Assembly: GCF_900141825.1 (NCBI RefSeq)
Contig: NZ_FQYQ01000008.1
Span: 62,001-126,000 of the forward strand
Source: Pseudobutyrivibrio xylanivorans DSM 14809
Lineage (GTDB): Bacteria > Bacillota > Clostridia > Lachnospirales > Lachnospiraceae
DNA: 64,000 nucleotides
Direction: 5' to 3'
Position 1 is the stretch's first letter, and each line of letters begins with the position of its first letter. The notes below the pieces were generated by a model. That model saw only the letters and a program-made list of their open reading frames with translations. It searched no databases and was not told where the DNA came from. This document shows positions 59,771 to 64,000 of this stretch, one piece after another. The position numbers and the translations under genes are program-made.

Positions 59771-61267
59771 TTAATATGATAAACCACTTATAGGTGTGTA
59801 TGTATAAGAGTCTTCATAAACATAACCAAACTGAGTGTCATCATTATAAACACCAATTGATACACCTGTTATTTTTCCTTCATTATCCTGCTGAATATCA
59901 AATCCATAAGTATATGTTGTGTCTGGCTGTCCCTTGTTGTCTAAGCCGTAATCTTCCTCGTATCCATCCATAGCTGGGTACTCTCTTGCATCCTGCCATT
60001 CTTGCTTTTCTGCATCGTCTGCAAACACATGAACTTCTGTACCTTCAGAATTTGTATAGTATCCCTTAAGTTCCTCGCTCCAGCCTCTCATGTTTGTACC
60101 TTCTTCTGTTGTTTCACAACTTACACTTTCAGTAGATGATAAATTGTATACAATTCCACCCTGTTTTTGTACCCTAATCCAGTTATCTCCATCATCTCTA
60201 TCTTCTGTGGAAGCCCAATATGTGCACTGATATAGTGGATCATCTTTATAGTCAATAGATACTGATGATTCTGAACCTGAATCAGTTCCTGTCCAAGGAA
60301 TAGATAATGACAGCTCATATTTTGCTACTACTGAACTATATGTTATCTCAGATGCACTAATGTATCCTTCTGTATGATATACAGGTGTTGAATTTAACAT
60401 ATCATTTTCAAACTGCTCATGGTTATAGGAGCCATCAGAATGATTAGGCGAAGCTGATACAATAGCATAACCAGTAGAACCTTTGATAATCGCAAAATCA
60501 ATATACTTATTAAACTTACCTTCATCCACAGCAATAGTACCAGTCTTCTCTGCTGCACTTACTACAGTTTTGGCGTCCGCATATGCCGTTGCTGTTGCTC
60601 TTTCAGGTCTCACTTCTGTCTTTGAATATGCCATTTGAACCGATATATGGGTTACTGTGTTTTCTGGAATATCGGCAGAATGCTTCTCAGCAAAAGCAAC
60701 AACTGCATTTACAGCTGCCTGTACTGCTGTGTAATCTGTAATTCCAAGCTGCTCTGAAAGCTTAAATACCTGTGGAGTAATTACTACTGGAGCACTTGAA
60801 AGCGTCTGAACTGAAATACCTGCATCTGCGCAAGCCTTTACTGTTGTAAGTGTTCTGTTTTCCTTAGAACCGAATGCTGCATAATGCTGGTAATACTTTA
60901 CGATATCAGTTCCATATAAATCCTTTAAATCTCCATAAGCTGATGCGTATGCTGCTGGGTCAAAATTAGGATTACAAGTACGGCCTTCAAAAACACCACA
61001 CTTGCAGAAATGCTTGAAAAGCATGTCATAATCGTTACCAAGAATTTCTACTAAATCTGGATTCTGAGATTTATAATATTCAAAATCAAACAGTGACTTC
61101 ATAAGCTCAACTTCTGAGTTCTCTAAAGCGCCATACTTTACTAACTCTGCATTTGCTGCCTGTGTAAGTCCCTGTGCGTTGGCTGTCTGAACTGGGATTA
61201 ATGCTACAGCTGATGAAAATACTGTTGCAGCTGCCACCATACATGCTAAAAACTGATTCTTTCTCAT
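59771..61267 (-). CDS. Secreted protein with FDxxYY-type repeat domain
   Basis: A 498-residue exported protein: signal peptide (about 1-30, ending in QTANA), then two copies of a 30-40-residue repeat (FDFEYYKSQNPDLVEILGNDYDMLFKHFCKCGVFEGR and FDPAAYASAYGDLKDLY...HYAAFGSKENR), common in secreted proteins of Butyrivibrio relatives and thought to bind the cell surface. The remaining 330 residues are unassigned, rich in Thr, Ser and acidic residues. GGAGG precedes the ATG at 61267; the longer frame is unsupported. It interrupts the hyp genes. Confidence 0.8.
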   Translation of the reverse strand: MRKNQFLACMVAAATVFSSAVALIPVQTANAQGLTQAANAELVKYGALENSEVELMKSLFDFEYYKSQNPDLVEILGNDYDMLFKHFCKCGVFEGRTCNPNFDPAAYASAYGDLKDLYGTDIVKYYQHYAAFGSKENRTLTTVKACADAGISVQTLSSAPVVITPQVFKLSEQLGITDYTAVQAAVNAVVAFAEKHSADIPENTVTHISVQMAYSKTEVRPERATATAYADAKTVVSAAEKTGTIAVDEGKFNKYIDFAIIKGSTGYAIVSASPNHSDGSYNHEQFENDMLNSTPVYHTEGYISASEITYSSVVAKYELSLSIPWTGTDSGSESSVSIDYKDDPLYQCTYWASTEDRDDGDNWIRVQKQGGIVYNLSSTESVSCETTEEGTNMRGWSEELKGYYTNSEGTEVHVFADDAEKQEWQDAREYPAMDGYEEDYGLDNKGQPDTTYTYGFDIQQDNEGKITGVSIGVYNDDTQFGYVYEDSYTYTPISGLSY

Positions 61268-61472
61268 GGATATCTTCCTCCTCAAAACCTCATCTTGCTT
61301 CCCTAATCTATTTGGAAGCCTCAATGGCTGTATAATACCCCCCCGAAACGTTATGTAAATAGAGTTCACTGAAAATTCATATTTAATTTATAACGTTACT
61401 TTTAGTATCCTTTTTCCCCTGTTGGGGCTAAATTTGATATAATTGTTTTACTGTGTATTAGGAGGGAATAAC

Positions 61473-61814
61473 ATGCACGAGCTTGCAGTTACAGAATATG
61501 TTTTTAATTTAATAAAAAAACAGGCTGACGCGAACAACGTCAGCCATGTAGATAAAATTCATTTATTGATTGGTGATCAGTGCGATTATGTACCCGAGAT
61601 AATAGAAGAATATCTTCAGGTAATGAGTGAAGGCACATCACTTGCGGGCGTAAAGGTCGATGCCACTGTAAAGGAATCTATGGTTCTGTGTAAAGACTGC
61701 GGCAGCGAATTCACCCGCCATGAGTTCAAGAATGTCTGTCCTAAATGTGGCAGTGATAATTTAAAGCTTAATAGGTGCACTGATTTTATTGTAAAAAATA
61801 TCGAAGTATCCTAG
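61473..61814 (+). CDS. hypA: Hydrogenase nickel incorporation protein HypA
   Basis: A 113-residue nickel chaperone. The N-terminal MHELAVTEY provides the Ni-binding His2; the zinc site is CKDCGSEF and CPKCGSDNL. GGAGGG lies upstream of the ATG at 61473; a start ten codons earlier is not supported. It is divergent from the secreted-protein gene and ends 3 bp from the convergent hypF. HypB is not in the window. Confidence 0.95.
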   Translation: MHELAVTEYVFNLIKKQADANNVSHVDKIHLLIGDQCDYVPEIIEEYLQVMSEGTSLAGVKVDATVKESMVLCKDCGSEFTRHEFKNVCPKCGSDNLKLNRCTDFIVKNIEVS

Positions 61815-61817
61815 GCT

Positions 61818-64000
61818 TTAGCATCTCTCCAATAGGCGGGATGCCATAGCCTGACCTAAGCATATTCCACCATCTCCTGGTGGAAGCTGCTCTGAGATAT
61901 ATACTTTAAAACCATCAGCTTCAAGCAACTCTATTGTACGTTCTAACAGTATCCTGTTCAGGAATGTACCTCCTGACAGAACTATCTGTTTTTCTTTTCC
62001 AAGTCTTTCTGAATAAATTGTCGCTATCTCCAAAATGTAATCTGCTACAGCGTAAATAAATCCTCTTGCTATGGATTCTTTTGGCACGTCATGAGTTATT
62101 GCATTTGCAATCTCTAAGAAAATTTCTTCAGTTGAACCATTTTCTCCAAAACACAATGGATAAACTTCTTCTGTTCGGGCTGCCATATTTTCTAGTTCAA
62201 TAGGTGCCTGACCTTCGTAAGTATTGTAGTGACATATATCAAGCATGGCTGCTACCGCATCAAAAAGACGTCCCATGGATGTGGATGTCACTACATTTAT
62301 ATCACTGTCGATAGCAGTTCTAATGAGCTTGGCATTTTCGTTTTCAATCAATTCATCAAGACCATTCTCATGAAGAATTCCCACCAAAATGGTGTCGCAG
62401 TTCTTTGCCCCCTCGTCACCTCCGATTAATCTGGATGGGCGTAAATCAGCAACTCTGTCTATGCCACACTTTCCGTCACAAAGAAACACTTCACTGCCCC
62501 AGACAGTTCCATCCTCACCATAACCTGTACCATCAAATGCAAAGCCAAGAACTGGTCCTTTTAGATTGTGTTCTGCGATTACAGATAAAACATGAGCTTT
62601 GTGATGCTGCACTTTGTGAATTGGCAAATTCTTTTTCTGGGCATATTCAAGGCCTACCTGGCCACTAAAGTATCCAGGATGCAGATCAGTTACTACTTCC
62701 TTCGGTTTAAAACCAAAGATTTTTTCCATAGCAGCCATTTCATTTCTATAAAACTTTTGGCAGCTTACTGATTCCAAATCTCCAAGATACTGACTTACAT
62801 ATGCCAGTCCATTTTTTACATAACAGAAGCTGGATTTTAAATCTCCACCTGCTGCAAATATTTCACCATCAATATCCACAGGTATAGGATTTGGAACGTG
62901 TCCTCGTCCACGGCGAATAAACTGTTGTCTGCCTTTTACGACCTTCATAACTGAATCATCCATTGGACGAAGAATCTTCCTATCATGACTCAGCATGACA
63001 ATAGGTGTGCCATCCACTTCTCCTGATGCCACCCTCTCCTTCAGCCACTGAAGCATTTTCTTATTATCTATCTCAAGCACATCACCGCTAGCGTTTCCAC
63101 TGGTCATGATAAGTGGACCACATTCCTTCACCAGCATCATCTGCACTGGATTACATGGAAGCATTGCTCCTATGTCAGGACTGCTTAGATATACATTACC
63201 AGCGATATGCTTACTTCCAGCCTTAATATGTTTTTTTCTTCTTACTAATACTATCGGTCTGGCCGGTGATTCCAGCAATTCTGCCTCATGCTGATTTACC
63301 TTGCAGAACTCTTTTACCTGTTCCACATCTTCAAACATGACAGCAAATGCTTTTTCCTCACGATGCTTCAATGTCCTGAGTGCAGCCACTGCTTTTTCAT
63401 TGAAAGGGCTGCAGGCCAAATGATATCCACCAATATCCTTGATTGCCAGAATTCCACCATGACTTATCAACGAAAGAGATGCCGCAATTGCGCTATCTAA
63501 ATCGTTTTCGTTATAGTTTTCCACATACTTATCAACAATACTTTTTGACGTAATATTGTCAGCATTCTTATACTTTAAATCAGTAAATTTCAGACGAGGA
63601 CCGCACACCTTACAAGCTATAGTCTGAGCATGTCTTCTCCTGTCATTTTTTCCTATGTATTCAGCCTGACACTCAGGGCACATTTCAAAATCCTTCATTG
63701 TAATAGTGTCCCTGTCATATGGAAGCTTCTCGATAATGGAGTACCTTGGCCCGCAAGTAGTGCAGCTGATAAAAGGATGCAGGTAACGGCGATTTTTCTT
63801 ATCAAAAAGCTCCTCTTTACACTTATCACAGGTGGCAATATCTGCAGGAATCAGCGGAAGATTCTTCTTGGCATCCTTATCTGATTCTATGATTCTAAAA
63901 CCTGATTCAAGTTTTTGTTCTACTAATATTTCCTCATCTATTGAAGTGATAAATCCCCCTGTGGGCACATCAGAAGAAAGCTTCTGGCGAAAAAGATTTA
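61818..64000 (-). CDS. hypF: Carbamoyltransferase HypF (N-terminus beyond window)
   Basis: This enzyme makes the thiocarbamate on HypE from carbamoyl phosphate. The frame is open through the right edge, so the first part (most of the acylphosphatase domain) lies outside. Present are the zinc fingers (CDKCKEELFDKKNRRYLHPFISCTTCGPRYS, CPECQAEY...CKVCGPRL), the YrdC-like domain (GGILAIKDIGGYHLACSPF, MTSGNASGD) and the Kae1-like domain with HHKAHVLSVIAEH and FDGTGYGEDGTVWGSE. It is intact as far as visible. Confidence 0.96.
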   Translation of the reverse strand, partial: NLFRQKLSSDVPTGGFITSIDEEILVEQKLESGFRIIESDKDAKKNLPLIPADIATCDKCKEELFDKKNRRYLHPFISCTTCGPRYSIIEKLPYDRDTITMKDFEMCPECQAEYIGKNDRRRHAQTIACKVCGPRLKFTDLKYKNADNITSKSIVDKYVENYNENDLDSAIAASLSLISHGGILAIKDIGGYHLACSPFNEKAVAALRTLKHREEKAFAVMFEDVEQVKEFCKVNQHEAELLESPARPIVLVRRKKHIKAGSKHIAGNVYLSSPDIGAMLPCNPVQMMLVKECGPLIMTSGNASGDVLEIDNKKMLQWLKERVASGEVDGTPIVMLSHDRKILRPMDDSVMKVVKGRQQFIRRGRGHVPNPIPVDIDGEIFAAGGDLKSSFCYVKNGLAYVSQYLGDLESVSCQKFYRNEMAAMEKIFGFKPKEVVTDLHPGYFSGQVGLEYAQKKNLPIHKVQHHKAHVLSVIAEHNLKGPVLGFAFDGTGYGEDGTVWGSEVFLCDGKCGIDRVADLRPSRLIGGDEGAKNCDTILVGILHENGLDELIENENAKLIRTAIDSDINVVTSTSMGRLFDAVAAMLDICHYNTYEGQAPIELENMAARTEEVYPLCFGENGSTEEIFLEIANAITHDVPKESIARGFIYAVADYILEIATIYSERLGKEKQIVLSGGTFLNRILLERTIELLEADGFKVYISEQLPPGDGGICLGQAMASRLLERC

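Overview
The window looks like a chromosomal segment of a strictly anaerobic, AT-rich Firmicute of the family Lachnospiraceae, most likely of the Butyrivibrio/Pseudobutyrivibrio type. This is an inference from gene content: ThiH instead of ThiO, a reverse rubrerythrin, a family 3 glycosidase with reversed domains, a full glucuronate pathway, 2-hydroxyacyl-CoA dehydratase subunits, NiFe-hydrogenase maturation genes and strong AGGAGG ribosome binding sites. No rRNA, tRNA, CRISPR array, prophage or insertion sequence was recognised.

Layout. 1-5.2 kb: the end of a membrane protein, a 2-hydroxyacyl-CoA dehydratase pair and small unknown genes. 5.2-12.1 kb: an Hsp20 gene under a CIRCE operator, then a leftward thiamine operon (thiE-D-S-F-G-H-C plus a Cys-rich gene) behind a TPP riboswitch. 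12.1-16.7 kb: a hicAB toxin-antitoxin operon with an HTH gene, a nitronate monooxygenase-like enzyme, a PatB/MalY aminotransferase and a DUF3737 protein. 17-30 kb: a complete glucuronate operon (eda-uxuA-uxuB-uxaC-kdgK), a divergent AraC regulator, a lipoprotein esterase, a membrane-anchored GH3 enzyme and a LytTR/GHKL two-component pair; together they suggest glucuronoxylan or plant-oligosaccharide use. 31-40 kb: a Bce-type peptide sensing and export module (regulator, kinase, ATPase, permease) with an erythromycin-esterase-like protein, a membrane-tethered MerR protein and a membrane MutS-like ATPase. 40-46 kb: two ECF sigma/anti-sigma operons, one ending in a serpin lipoprotein; both have a matching ECF-type promoter. 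46-49 kb: an OPT transporter with a PqqD-like protein, flanked by two intergenic regions rich in inverted repeats. 49-56.4 kb: a rubrerythrin and a six-gene operon (rRNA methylase, C1 peptidase, amidase, dITPase, phosphoesterase, ASKHA activator). 56.4-64 kb: a probable small RNA, a CheY-like regulator, hypCDE, a secreted protein, hypA and the start-truncated hypF.

The least explained DNA is intergenic. At 46.09-46.32 kb ten 7-bp motifs alternate in orientation at an almost exact 26-bp period inside flanking inverted repeats, next to a 123-bp hairpin. At 59.47-59.66 kb a multibranched palindromic element sits in front of hypCDE. At 56.49-56.57 kb there is a compact promoter-hairpin-terminator unit that looks like an unannotated small RNA. 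These three are the best candidates for something undescribed.
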